Positions 14,834 through 22,202 of a stretch of 22,296 nucleotides of DNA are shown piece after piece; position 1 is the stretch's first letter, and every line of letters begins with the position of its first letter. The notes beneath the pieces were generated by a model, which saw only the letters and a program-made list of their open reading frames with translations, made no database searches and had not been told where the DNA came from. The position numbers were made by a program, and so were the translations under genes. Source of the stretch: Lachnospiraceae bacterium (lineage in GTDB: Bacteria; Bacillota; Clostridia; Lachnospirales; Lachnospiraceae); assembly GCA_004557975.1 (NCBI GenBank), contig SFEV01000044.1, positions 1-22,296 on the forward strand. Reading direction: 5' to 3'.

Positions 14834-15379
14834 GTGGAGAATACGGTGGACTTTATTTCCTTCAGCTATTATATGAGTATCTGCGCAACGGCTGATCCGT
14901 CAAAACAGGTGCGCGGAAAAGGAAATCTGCTTGGAGGTGTTCCGAATCCGACGCTGAAGGCCAGTGAGTGGGGATGGCAGATTGACCCGAAGGGGCTGCG
15001 GTATGTACTCAATACGCTTTGGGACAAGTATCAGAAGCCGCTGTTCATTGTGGAGAACGGACTGGGCGCGGTGGACCGGCTCATTGAGGATGAAAACGGA
15101 AATAAAACCGTGGAGGATGACTACAGGATTGAGTACCTGAGGGATCACCTGCTTCAGCTGGAGGAGGCCATTGATGACGGCGTCCAGGTGCTGGGTTATA
15201 CGACGTGGGGCTGCATCGACCTGGTCAGCGCATCCACGGCACAGCTCAGCAAGAGATACGGCTTCATCTATGTGGACCGAAATGATGACGGAAGCGGTAC
15301 GCTGGAGAGATACCGTAAGAAGAGTTTTTACTGGTATAAGAATGTGATTGCGACAAACGGGGAAAGTCTGCATCAGTAA
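14834..15379 (+). pseudogene. 6-phospho-beta-glucosidase (GH1), C-terminal remnant
   Basis: The 181 codons match only the C-terminal part of glycoside hydrolase family 1; intact family members have about 470-480 residues. It contains VDFISFSYYMS, the nucleophile motif FIVENGLG (E74 of the remnant), GYTTWGCIDL and SASTAQLSKRYGFIYVD, whose Ser/Lys/Tyr pattern is the phosphate-binding signature of phospho-glycosidases. The N-terminal two-thirds, including the acid/base NEP motif, is missing. In-frame codons just upstream do not resemble GH1 and soon meet a stop at 14804. The possible GTG start has no usable ribosome binding site. It is thus a deletion remnant and not an active enzyme; no PTS or regulator gene remains beside it. 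Confidence 0.87.
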
Positions 15380-15449
15380 ATTCATTGCATTTTTCCGGGA
15401 AAGGAGTTAGAATAAAGCGGATTACGGGGAAATTCAGGAGGAGGAACAT

Positions 15450-16127
15450 ATGCGAAGTGATCAAACAGAAACAAAAAATAACTGGAAAAAACGGGTTGGA
15501 ATGAGTGCTCTCGGTGTGCTGATCTGTGGAATAAGCGTCGGCATGTTTAAGAGAGCTGCTCTCGGAGTAGATCCGTTTCAGACACTTATGAGCGGACTGA
15601 ATGCGGTGATTCCCATCGGATTCGGAGTACTTTATGTGGGTGCGAATATTCTACTGCTGTCGTTTGCATTTATTTTTGACCGGCATAAGATAGGTCTGGC
15701 CACCCTGATTAATCTGTTCCTTTTTGGCTTTGTGACAGAGTATACACTGAAATTTCTGGAAGGACTTTTTCCTGAGCTGAATATGGCAGGGAGACTGGTG
15801 TTTCTCCTGCTGGCGGTGGTTATTATGTGCCTCGCATCCTCCTTCTATTTTACGGCAGATATGGGTGTGTCAACGTATGATGCCATATCTCTGATTATCT
15901 CAGAACGGCAAAACCGCGTGCCGTTCCGTTATTGCAGAATTATCAGCGATTTCCTGTGCGTGTTTGCAGGAACACTGCTTTGTCTGTTCGCCGGATACGG
16001 GCTGGAAGAGGTAGTTGCGGTGACAGGAATCGGAACCATTATTACAGCATTCTTTATGGGACCGCTGATCGAATTTTTCAATATACGTATAGCAAGACCT
16101 TTCCTGGAAGGGCGGAAAACTCAATAA
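15450..16127 (+). CDS. YczE/YitT-type integral membrane protein
   Basis: This 225-aa protein is almost entirely hydrophobic, with about six membrane segments (near 17-37, 50-75, 80-102, 112-132, 160-180 and 186-207). The N-terminal GVLICGISVGMFKRAALGVDPFQTLMSGL and the later ADMGVSTYDAISLII are typical of the YczE/YitT/YyaS membrane family, in which a glycine- and Asp/Pro-containing segment appears in each half, suggesting an internal duplication. The transport or regulatory role of the family is not settled; some members sit beside amino-acid or antibiotic genes. The start is the ATG at 15450 after AGGAGGAGG. It follows the GH1 remnant by 70 nt and may depend on promoter activity within it; no clean terminator is seen after it. 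Confidence 0.82.
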   Translation: MRSDQTETKNNWKKRVGMSALGVLICGISVGMFKRAALGVDPFQTLMSGLNAVIPIGFGVLYVGANILLLSFAFIFDRHKIGLATLINLFLFGFVTEYTLKFLEGLFPELNMAGRLVFLLLAVVIMCLASSFYFTADMGVSTYDAISLIISERQNRVPFRYCRIISDFLCVFAGTLLCLFAGYGLEEVVAVTGIGTIITAFFMGPLIEFFNIRIARPFLEGRKTQ

Positions 16128-16410
16128 TCTGACGGCTTATGCAGAAATGATCTGCTGATATTTTGCAGGAAATCAGAAATATGGAGCCTGTCAGGAACAT
16201 TACAGATCTCAGATATGCTCTGTACAGTCAGGCGGTTATTCCCGGTCCGCTTCGCTGTGCGGCGTATGTCAGGGATCTGTATTTTTGCAGTATCATGAAG
16301 AATCATATCATTTCAGAGCAGGAGCACTGTCTTTCACAGTTATTAACTTTATCCTGTCGGGATCCTTTCTTATGAATTCACAGACAAAACATGTAATTTT
16401 AAATGACACA

Positions 16411-16538
16411 ATTAAGTCATAGCATTTATCGTGACAACAGGTAAAAGCGTAATTGACATGAAAAATCTTTGTTTTTTTGTATGGATATGATATAATATTA
16501 AGTCGAATTATGTCATTTTTGATGGAATATTACGTCAT
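16411..16538 (+). promoter_or_regulatory. Four ATTAnGTC(AT) elements around the promoter of the cyclic-di-GMP gene
   Basis: ATTAAGTCAT (16411-16420), ATTAAGTCGA (16497-16506), ATTATGTCAT (16507-16516) and ATTACGTCAT (16529-16538) share the core ATTAnGTC. The first is the right half of an 18-bp near-palindrome, ATGAC-N8-GTCAT, at 16403-16420 with AATT at its centre. The second and third are directly adjacent (10-bp offset) and the fourth follows at 22 bp, so they are close to helical phase. They overlap or lie just after the predicted transcription start. A repressor binding cooperatively is a natural reading, but the protein is unknown. Confidence 0.6.
16488..16496 (+). promoter_or_regulatory. 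Extended -10 promoter of the cyclic-di-GMP gene
   Basis: TGATATAAT is a perfect extended -10 (TGn-TATAAT). There is no good -35 at 17 bp; a TTGACA at 16453-16458 is 32 bp upstream, too far to serve. The predicted start is near 16503, leaving an untranslated leader of about 115 nt. Confidence 0.62.
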
Positions 16539-16555
16539 TTTTAATTTCAAAACAA

Positions 16556-16594
16556 AGATATAAAGAAAAGATACAAAGAAAAGATACAAAGAAA
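16556..16594 (+). repeat. Three tandem copies of a 13-bp A-rich unit
   Basis: The unit AGATACAAAGAAA is repeated at 16569-16581 and 16582-16594, with a first copy (AGATATAAAGAAA) at 16556-16568 differing at one base. It lies in the leader of the cyclic-di-GMP gene, 25 nt before the start codon. Such runs are prone to slippage and can change in copy number between strains. Confidence 0.85.
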
Positions 16595-16619
16595 AGCAAG
16601 AAGGGATAGTGATAGAATC

Positions 16620-19253
16620 ATGCAGAAGCAGATCCTAATCGTAGAAGATAACGAGTTGAACCGTGCCATGTTGTGCGAGATCCTGGCCGATGATTATCAG
16701 GTCCTGGAGGCGGAAAACGGTCAGGTGGCACTGGATGTCCTGCAGCAGTGCAAAGACAGCGTTGCGCTTATCCTGCTGGATGTCATGATGCCTGTGATGG
16801 ATGGCTATGCCTTCCTGGATCGGATCAGGGCTGATGCAGAATTATCTCTGATTCCTGTCATTGTAATGACTCAGAGCGACGGTGAGGAGGACGAAGTGGC
16901 AGCTCTGGTCCATGGTGCCACAGACTTTGTTCCCAAGCCTTACCGCCCGCAGGTGCTCCTGCACCGGGTAGCCAGCCTCATCAGGTTTCGGGAAACTGCC
17001 GCCATGGTCAATCAATTCCAGTATGACCGGCTTACAGGACTCTACAGCAAGGAGTTCTTTTGTCAGAAGGTAAGAGAGAGACTGCTGGAAAATCCGGAAA
17101 AGGAATATACGGTTATTTGCTCTGATATTGAAAAATTCAAACTTTATAATGATACCTTTGGCAGAGAGGCCGGAGACCGCCTGCTGAAGGAGATTGCCGC
17201 CGTAACGGAAAAAATGGTTGGTAAGACCGGATTATGCGGCCGTTACAGTGCAGACTGTTTTATGTTCCTGCAGGAACGGGACCGGGAAAATATGGATTGG
17301 GAGTCCTTTTTCAACAGGGTAAATGGTGATCGTCCGGATGAGCTCGTGAATGTCTCTATAAAATGGGGCATCTATGAAATCAATGACCGATCCATCCCGG
17401 TGGAGCAGATGTGCGACAGGGCGCAGCTGGCTGCGAACCATATTAAAGGGCAATATAATCGGTATATCGCTGTGTATGACGATTCCCTTCGCAGCAAGCT
17501 GCTGCGGGAAAAGGCGATCACCGATGCCATGGAGACTGCTCTGGCAGAGGCGCAGTTTGTGGTGTATTTTCAGCCAAAATACAGTCTGAATGACGGATGT
17601 ATGGCCGGAGCAGAGGCTCTGGTCCGCTGGATCCATCCGGAGTGGGGATTCATATCTCCCGGAGAGTTTATCCCTCTGTTTGAGAAGAACGGCTTTATTT
17701 CACGTCTGGATCAGTATGTGTGGGAGCAGGTGTGCGCGAAGCTCCGGGATTGGCGGGAGATGGGGTATCCGCTTTTGCCGGTATCCGTCAATGTATCCCG
17801 GGCGGATGTGTACCAGTCCAGGATAGTGAGTTCGCTTCCGGAACTTACCCAAAAGTATGGCATAGATCCCGGGTATCTGCATCTGGAGATTACGGAAAGT
17901 GCTTATGCGGAAAATCCCGGCCAGATTATCAGTACCGTGGAAGAACTTCGCAGAATGGGCTTTATCATTGAAATGGATGATTTCGGAAGCGGGTACTCCT
18001 CTCTGAATATGCTCAGTCAAATGAATCTGGATATTCTGAAGCTGGATATGAAGTTCATCCAGAATGAAATAGCCAAACCTGCGGATCAGAGTATTCTGAA
18101 TGATGTCATTACGATGGCTCACAGGCTGAATCTGAGTGTGGTGGCGGAAGGCGTGGAAAACAGGGAGCAGATGAAGCGTCTTCAGGCAGTGAAATGTGAC
18201 TATGTTCAGGGATATTTGTTCGCCAGACCCATGCCGGTGACGGATTTTGAAGAACTGCTGAAGGCCTGGCATCCGCGGACTGTGTATCCCGAACCGGGTG
18301 TACGGCAGAGAAAAGCGGGCCTGCACAGTCTGCTGGTGGTGGACGAGGATGCACAGTATAGGGAGAAAGTGCGAAAGGACTTTGAAGACCAGTACTGTGT
18401 AATGGAAGCAATGGATGCGGAAACTGCTCTCGACTGCATCAGAACCTGCGGAGAGGATGACGTTTCTGCAGTGATTCTGAGCATGACTCTTCCGGGAGAC
18501 GGAGCAGCCGCGGTGCTGAAGGCTTTGCGCCAGGAGATGATTTTCTGGCAGATTCCCATTCTGGCCACCATACCCGGAGGCGAAAAAGCAGAAGAGCTGC
18601 CGCTGGTACTGGAAGCCGATGATTTTCTGTGTAAGTGCCACCCTCTGTTTGATCTTCACAGACGGGTTCAGCGTCTGGTGGACATTGCATCTTTCCATCG
18701 CCGGGAGAGCGCCCTGCAGGATGAAGCCAACCGGGATCCCCTGACAGGACTGCTGAATCGGCGGGGGCTTCAGGCGGCCATGTTGTCCCTCCGGAAAGAG
18801 GATCTGCCTCTGGCGGTGTGTCTGTTTGATCTGGATGATTTGAAAAAAGTAAATGATACCAGGGGGCATGATACGGGAGACAGAATGCTCCGGGCCTTTG
18901 CTGATCTGCTTCGTCGCCAGACCAGGTCGGAGGATATCCAGTGCCGTTATGGCGGAGACGAATTTATGGTGGTGCTGAAGAACCTGGACGATGTGAGAAT
19001 CGTGATGAAAAAGGGGGAGGAGATCTGTCGCATATTCCGCGACTGCCTTGCCCAGGAAGCAATTCCGGCCTCCTGCTCAGTTGGAATTGCTCTGTGTGGA
19101 ACAGATGAAAAACCGTCTGCTGAATTGATTGAACACGCGGACCAGGCACTGTACCACGCCAAACGAGAGAACAAAGGCGGCTGCTGCCTTTGGACAGAAG
19201 AAGACAGAACGGTAAATGAAGCTTTATGCGGTACGAAAAATGTGGTACTATAA
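16620..19253 (+). CDS. Multidomain cyclic-di-GMP protein: REC - degenerate GGDEF - EAL - degenerate REC - GGDEF
   Basis: This 877-aa cytoplasmic protein should both make and break cyclic-di-GMP. Domain order: an intact receiver (1-125; acidic E9/D10, phosphoacceptor D54 in LILLDVMMP, K106 in VPKPY); a GGDEF-like domain (about 133-285) whose active site reads SADCF (210-214), so inactive; an intact EAL phosphodiesterase (about 295-550) with EAL at 332-334, N391, E423 in EITES, D453-D454 in DDFGSGYS, K474, E510 and QGY at 530-532; a second receiver-like domain (about 568-690) with serine S621 in place of the phosphoacceptor Asp; and an intact GGDEF cyclase (about 700-858) with RYGGDEF (776-782) and an inhibitory RSED site (769-772) exactly five residues before it. 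There are no membrane segments or signal peptide. The ATG follows a weak AAGAAGGG placed about 13 nt upstream. The esterase gene follows after 64 nt. Confidence 0.92.
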   Translation: MQKQILIVEDNELNRAMLCEILADDYQVLEAENGQVALDVLQQCKDSVALILLDVMMPVMDGYAFLDRIRADAELSLIPVIVMTQSDGEEDEVAALVHGATDFVPKPYRPQVLLHRVASLIRFRETAAMVNQFQYDRLTGLYSKEFFCQKVRERLLENPEKEYTVICSDIEKFKLYNDTFGREAGDRLLKEIAAVTEKMVGKTGLCGRYSADCFMFLQERDRENMDWESFFNRVNGDRPDELVNVSIKWGIYEINDRSIPVEQMCDRAQLAANHIKGQYNRYIAVYDDSLRSKLLREKAITDAMETALAEAQFVVYFQPKYSLNDGCMAGAEALVRWIHPEWGFISPGEFIPLFEKNGFISRLDQYVWEQVCAKLRDWREMGYPLLPVSVNVSRADVYQSRIVSSLPELTQKYGIDPGYLHLEITESAYAENPGQIISTVEELRRMGFIIEMDDFGSGYSSLNMLSQMNLDILKLDMKFIQNEIAKPADQSILNDVITMAHRLNLSVVAEGVENREQMKRLQAVKCDYVQGYLFARPMPVTDFEELLKAWHPRTVYPEPGVRQRKAGLHSLLVVDEDAQYREKVRKDFEDQYCVMEAMDAETALDCIRTCGEDDVSAVILSMTLPGDGAAAVLKALRQEMIFWQIPILATIPGGEKAEELPLVLEADDFLCKCHPLFDLHRRVQRLVDIASFHRRESALQDEANRDPLTGLLNRRGLQAAMLSLRKEDLPLAVCLFDLDDLKKVNDTRGHDTGDRMLRAFADLLRRQTRSEDIQCRYGGDEFMVVLKNLDDVRIVMKKGEEICRIFRDCLAQEAIPASCSVGIALCGTDEKPSAELIEHADQALYHAKRENKGGCCLWTEEDRTVNEALCGTKNVVL

Positions 19254-19272
19254 CGGAAAAGCAATGAAACAC

Positions 19273-19304
19273 AGAAGCAATAAAGCATAGAAGCTGCAGA
19301 GCAT
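19273..19304 (+). repeat. Degenerate 16-bp tandem duplication before the esterase gene
   Basis: AGAAGCAATAAAGCAT (19273-19288) and AGAAGCTGCAGAGCAT (19289-19304) match at 12 of 16 positions, immediately before the AAAGGAGG of the esterase gene. It is probably an old slippage product; no function is evident. Confidence 0.5.
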
Positions 19305-19317
19305 AAAGGAGGACGAC

Positions 19318-20163
19318 ATGAAGAAAAAAATTCAGATACAGGAAAAAGAACCGCAGTATTCTGTAACGACAGGAATTACGTTTGCGCAGGTGGATGCATG
19401 GTTCGGACATACAAGACAGGATCTGAAGCTGGATCTTATCTACCCGGAGGATAAGACGAAAAAGTATCCATGTATCGTGTGGATCTGCGGAGGAGCATGG
19501 CTGCTCATGGACCGTTCGGCGCACCTTGCCTATCTTTGCGAACTGGCAAGAAACGGTTTTGTGGTGGCATCTGTGGAATACAGAACCAGCAATGAAGCGC
19601 AGCTTCCCGCACAGATTCAGGATGTAAAGGCTGCCATCCGTTATCTGAGAGCACATGCAGAGCGATACAATATTGATACGGACCGTTTCGGGGTAATGGG
19701 CGAATCTGCAGGCGGCTATCTCACCTGTATGGCAGCGCTGGACAATGATCCTTCCCTGGATGTGGGGGAATGGCTGGAGTATTCCAGCGAAGTACAGGCG
19801 GCATGTCCGTGGTATCCGCCCACAGATTTCCGCGGCTTCCCGTATCCGTCGGAAGAAGCGTGTGCATCATCTCCGGAGTCTCTTCTGCTTGGAAAAAATG
19901 CCATGCGATATATGGACGAGGCGCTGAAATACTGTCCGGTCAGCCTTGTGACGAAAGATGCACCGCCATTTTTGATCATCCATGGCAATGAGGATCATAC
20001 GGTCCCATTCGCGCAGGGAGTGCTGCTGCACGATCTGCTGGAGGAGGCAGGCTGCGATGTGACTCTGCTGGAAATCGACGGGTCAGATCATGCGGATATT
20101 CCGTTTTTCCAGAAGAAGCTGTGGGAGCAGATCAAGGAGTTTTTTGCGGAGAAGCTGAAATAA
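19318..20163 (+). CDS. Alpha/beta hydrolase, acetyl-esterase/BD-FAE-like
   Basis: This 281-aa cytoplasmic enzyme of the esterase/lipase group hydrolyses ester bonds of small or acetylated substrates. The oxyanion segment WICGGAWLL (55-63), the nucleophile elbow GESAGG with S130, the acid D226 in HGNEDHTVP and the histidine H258 in GSDHADI make a complete catalytic triad with correct spacing. There is no signal peptide, so polymer degradation outside the cell is unlikely; deacetylation of imported sugars is a family-based possibility. The ATG follows AAAGGAGGACGAC. It lies 64 nt after the cyclic-di-GMP gene with no terminator between, so the two may share a transcript, but no functional link is apparent. 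Confidence 0.87.
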   Translation: MKKKIQIQEKEPQYSVTTGITFAQVDAWFGHTRQDLKLDLIYPEDKTKKYPCIVWICGGAWLLMDRSAHLAYLCELARNGFVVASVEYRTSNEAQLPAQIQDVKAAIRYLRAHAERYNIDTDRFGVMGESAGGYLTCMAALDNDPSLDVGEWLEYSSEVQAACPWYPPTDFRGFPYPSEEACASSPESLLLGKNAMRYMDEALKYCPVSLVTKDAPPFLIIHGNEDHTVPFAQGVLLHDLLEEAGCDVTLLEIDGSDHADIPFFQKKLWEQIKEFFAEKLK

Positions 20164-20238
20164 GGACAGAAATGTTTATGTAATTATTGCATTTCTCCTC
20201 ATAGTATATTATGAAAAAGAACAGAGTGGGAGCCCTGG

Positions 20239-22002
20239 ATGGACGACCAGAAAATCGAAAATCTTTTAAATCTTTCCCTGGATGCCACGCAGGAGGAGCG
20301 AAACAAATCAGAGAGTCTTGAAACGGGATTTGACGAACAGACGCAAACCTGGGAGGTCATTGTCCGCTACAGCGGAAATCTGCGGGAAATGGTTCCGCCG
20401 GACTGGAAAATCGTATTTCTGTCCGGCGGCTATGCAATCGTCACACTTCCGCAGCGGGGCCTTGACAATCTGGCCTCACTTCCGCAAATCGAATATATTG
20501 AAAAACCGAAGAGAATGTATTTTTCTGTAGATGCAGGGCGCGCAGCGTCCTGCATTTCGCCGCTTCAGGCATCACCGGACGAACTGTTCGGAGATGGCAT
20601 TCTGGTGGCGGTAATTGATTCGGGAGTTGATTATTTCCATCCGGATTTCAGAAACGATGACGGCACTACGCGGATACTGGCGATGTGGGATCAGACAGCG
20701 ATACTTACGGATACAGATGAGGGAATTCCGGTCGGAAAAGTACCGGAGGGATTTGCATCCGGCGTTGAATACACGAAGGAAGAAATAGACCGCGCACTGG
20801 CAGCCGGCAGCCGACTGGCCGGATACGCGATTGTGCCGGAGCGGGATGACAGCGGACACGGGACGCAGGTGCTGGGGATTGCCGCAGGGAACGGTCGTTC
20901 CTCCGGAGGCAGATACCGCGGTGTGGCGCCGCAAAGTCCGATTGTAGTGGTAAAGCTCGGATTGCCGAGAGAACAGGGGTTTCCGCGGACTACGGAGCTG
21001 ATGCAGGCAGTCGAGTACGTGTACAGGAAGGCGGAGGAGCTGGGGATGCCGATGGCGGTAAATATCAGTTTTGGCAATGTTTACGGCTCCCATCGCGGCA
21101 CTTCTCTCCTGGAGACATATATAGATATGATGGCAGCGCGCGGACGCAGTGTGATTTCTGTCGGGACCGGTAATGAGGGAAATGCAGGCGGCCATGTATC
21201 CGGCCGCCTGGAAGAGCGGCAGCAGCGGGAGATACAGCTTCTGATCAGTGACTTTGAGACATCTGTCAATCTTCAGATATGGAAAAATTATGCGGATGAG
21301 TACAGAATCAGCATCATTCATCCAAACGGGCAGATGGCCGGTCCATTCGGACAGGAGATCGGCGCATCCAGATACAGGATCGGAAATATCGATCTTCTGG
21401 TCTATTACGGAGAACCCAGCCCGTATCAGAGCCAGCAGGAAATCTATGTGGATTTCATTCCGACGGGAACGTATCTCGACAGCGGAGTGTGGCGCATAGT
21501 GCTGACGCCGCAGCGAATCGTTACAGGAGAGTATGAGCTGTGGCTGAATGATTCCAGAGCGAGAAATCCGGCAACGCGCTTCCTGCAGCCCACTGCCGAT
21601 ACAACCATGACCATTCCATCCACAGCCTCCCAGGTGATTGCGGTCGGAGCGTATGACGCAAGGCGCAATGCGTACGCATCCTTCTCCGGACGCGGATGGC
21701 CCGGTGCAGGATACAGTGTACGTCCCGATCTCGCCGCGCCGGGTGTGGAGATCACCACAACGTCAGCGGGAGGCGGGTACGTCAGCGTGACGGGGACGTC
21801 ATTTGCCACACCGTTTGTGACGGGTGCGGCGGCGCTTATGATGGAGTGGGGTATTGTGAGGAAAAACGATCCATTTTTATATGGGGAGAAAGTTCGCGCG
21901 TATCTGAGGCGGGGGGCCAGACAGCTGCCGGGGTTTGAGGTCTGGCCGAATAATTATCTGGGGTATGGAGTGCTGTGTTTAAGGGATAGTCTGCCGAATT
22001 GA
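20239..22002 (+). CDS. Subtilisin-family (S8) serine protease, Csp-like, intracellular
   Basis: This 587-aa protease has an intact catalytic triad: D127 in VAVIDSGVDYFHPDF, H207 in DDSGHGTQV and S521 in GTSFATP, with the oxyanion asparagine N312 in GTGNEGN. The first ~100 residues form a prodomain-like region. Compared with simple subtilisins (D32, H64, N155, S221), there is extra sequence between D and H (about 50 residues, with EGIPVGKVPEGFASG) and about 140 residues between N and S (near 325-460), corresponding to the jelly-roll insert of Csp-type clostridial proteases. No signal peptide is present. Csp proteins act in spore germination by processing the cortex hydrolase SleC, but many Clostridia carry additional paralogues of unknown role, and no spore gene is next to this one. 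The ATG follows GTGGGAG 6 nt upstream. Confidence 0.88.
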   Translation: MDDQKIENLLNLSLDATQEERNKSESLETGFDEQTQTWEVIVRYSGNLREMVPPDWKIVFLSGGYAIVTLPQRGLDNLASLPQIEYIEKPKRMYFSVDAGRAASCISPLQASPDELFGDGILVAVIDSGVDYFHPDFRNDDGTTRILAMWDQTAILTDTDEGIPVGKVPEGFASGVEYTKEEIDRALAAGSRLAGYAIVPERDDSGHGTQVLGIAAGNGRSSGGRYRGVAPQSPIVVVKLGLPREQGFPRTTELMQAVEYVYRKAEELGMPMAVNISFGNVYGSHRGTSLLETYIDMMAARGRSVISVGTGNEGNAGGHVSGRLEERQQREIQLLISDFETSVNLQIWKNYADEYRISIIHPNGQMAGPFGQEIGASRYRIGNIDLLVYYGEPSPYQSQQEIYVDFIPTGTYLDSGVWRIVLTPQRIVTGEYELWLNDSRARNPATRFLQPTADTTMTIPSTASQVIAVGAYDARRNAYASFSGRGWPGAGYSVRPDLAAPGVEITTTSAGGGYVSVTGTSFATPFVTGAAALMMEWGIVRKNDPFLYGEKVRAYLRRGARQLPGFEVWPNNYLGYGVLCLRDSLPN

Positions 22003-22155
22003 TATTTTATCTGATTTTGGATAAATACATGTTTGTGTAATGAAGTGGATGTGTCGGTTAAATATAATTGACTCAAACTTCCCACATCGATTAGTGTGAT
22101 AAACCCTGAAAAATCAATACTTTAACTCATAAAAAAAGCATAAACCTCTTGCATG

Positions 22156-22164
22156 TGGTATAAT
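22156..22164 (+). promoter_or_regulatory. Extended -10 promoter of the right-edge gene
   Basis: TGGTATAAT (TGn plus a perfect TATAAT) lies about 40 nt before the edge gene's start, with transcription predicted near 22171. No convincing -35 box is present. The 22003-22155 stretch before it is AT-rich and has a weak stem (TTTATC/GATAAA at about 22007-22026), a possible end of the protease transcript. Confidence 0.55.
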
Positions 22165-22202
22165 TGAGTTGCCGAAAAACAATTACACAGCAAGGAGATC
22201 TC

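Larger units (their letters stand above)
16128..16619 (+). other. 490-nt intergenic region, regulatory in its right half
   Basis: The left half (16128-16400) holds no gene I can support. It has a short hairpin (TGCAGAAAT at 16140-16148 with ATTTTGCA at 16160-16167) without a T-run, and a 70-codon open frame at 16163-16375 with no ribosome binding site and no recognisable sequence. The right half, from about 16400, becomes AT-rich and contains four ATTAnGTCAT-like elements, an extended -10 promoter and a run of 13-bp tandem repeats, described separately. Confidence 0.7.

Noticed and set aside
16163..16375. 70-codon plus-strand open frame in the long intergenic region
   Set aside because: No ribosome binding site, no family resemblance, and composition not clearly coding.
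16453..16458. TTGACA as the -35 box of the cyclic-di-GMP promoter
   Set aside because: It is 32 bp from the TATAAT at 16491, far outside the usable spacing; the extended -10 explains the promoter better.
16500..16619. Possible cyclic-di-GMP riboswitch before the GGDEF/EAL gene
   Set aside because: I looked for the conserved GEMM core and tetraloop-receptor sequences and found none; the leader is A-rich tandem repeat.
17700..18869. 389-codon open frame on the minus strand
   Set aside because: It lies wholly opposite the EAL and receiver part of the cyclic-di-GMP gene, has no ribosome binding site or recognisable domains, and its composition is that of an antisense shadow.
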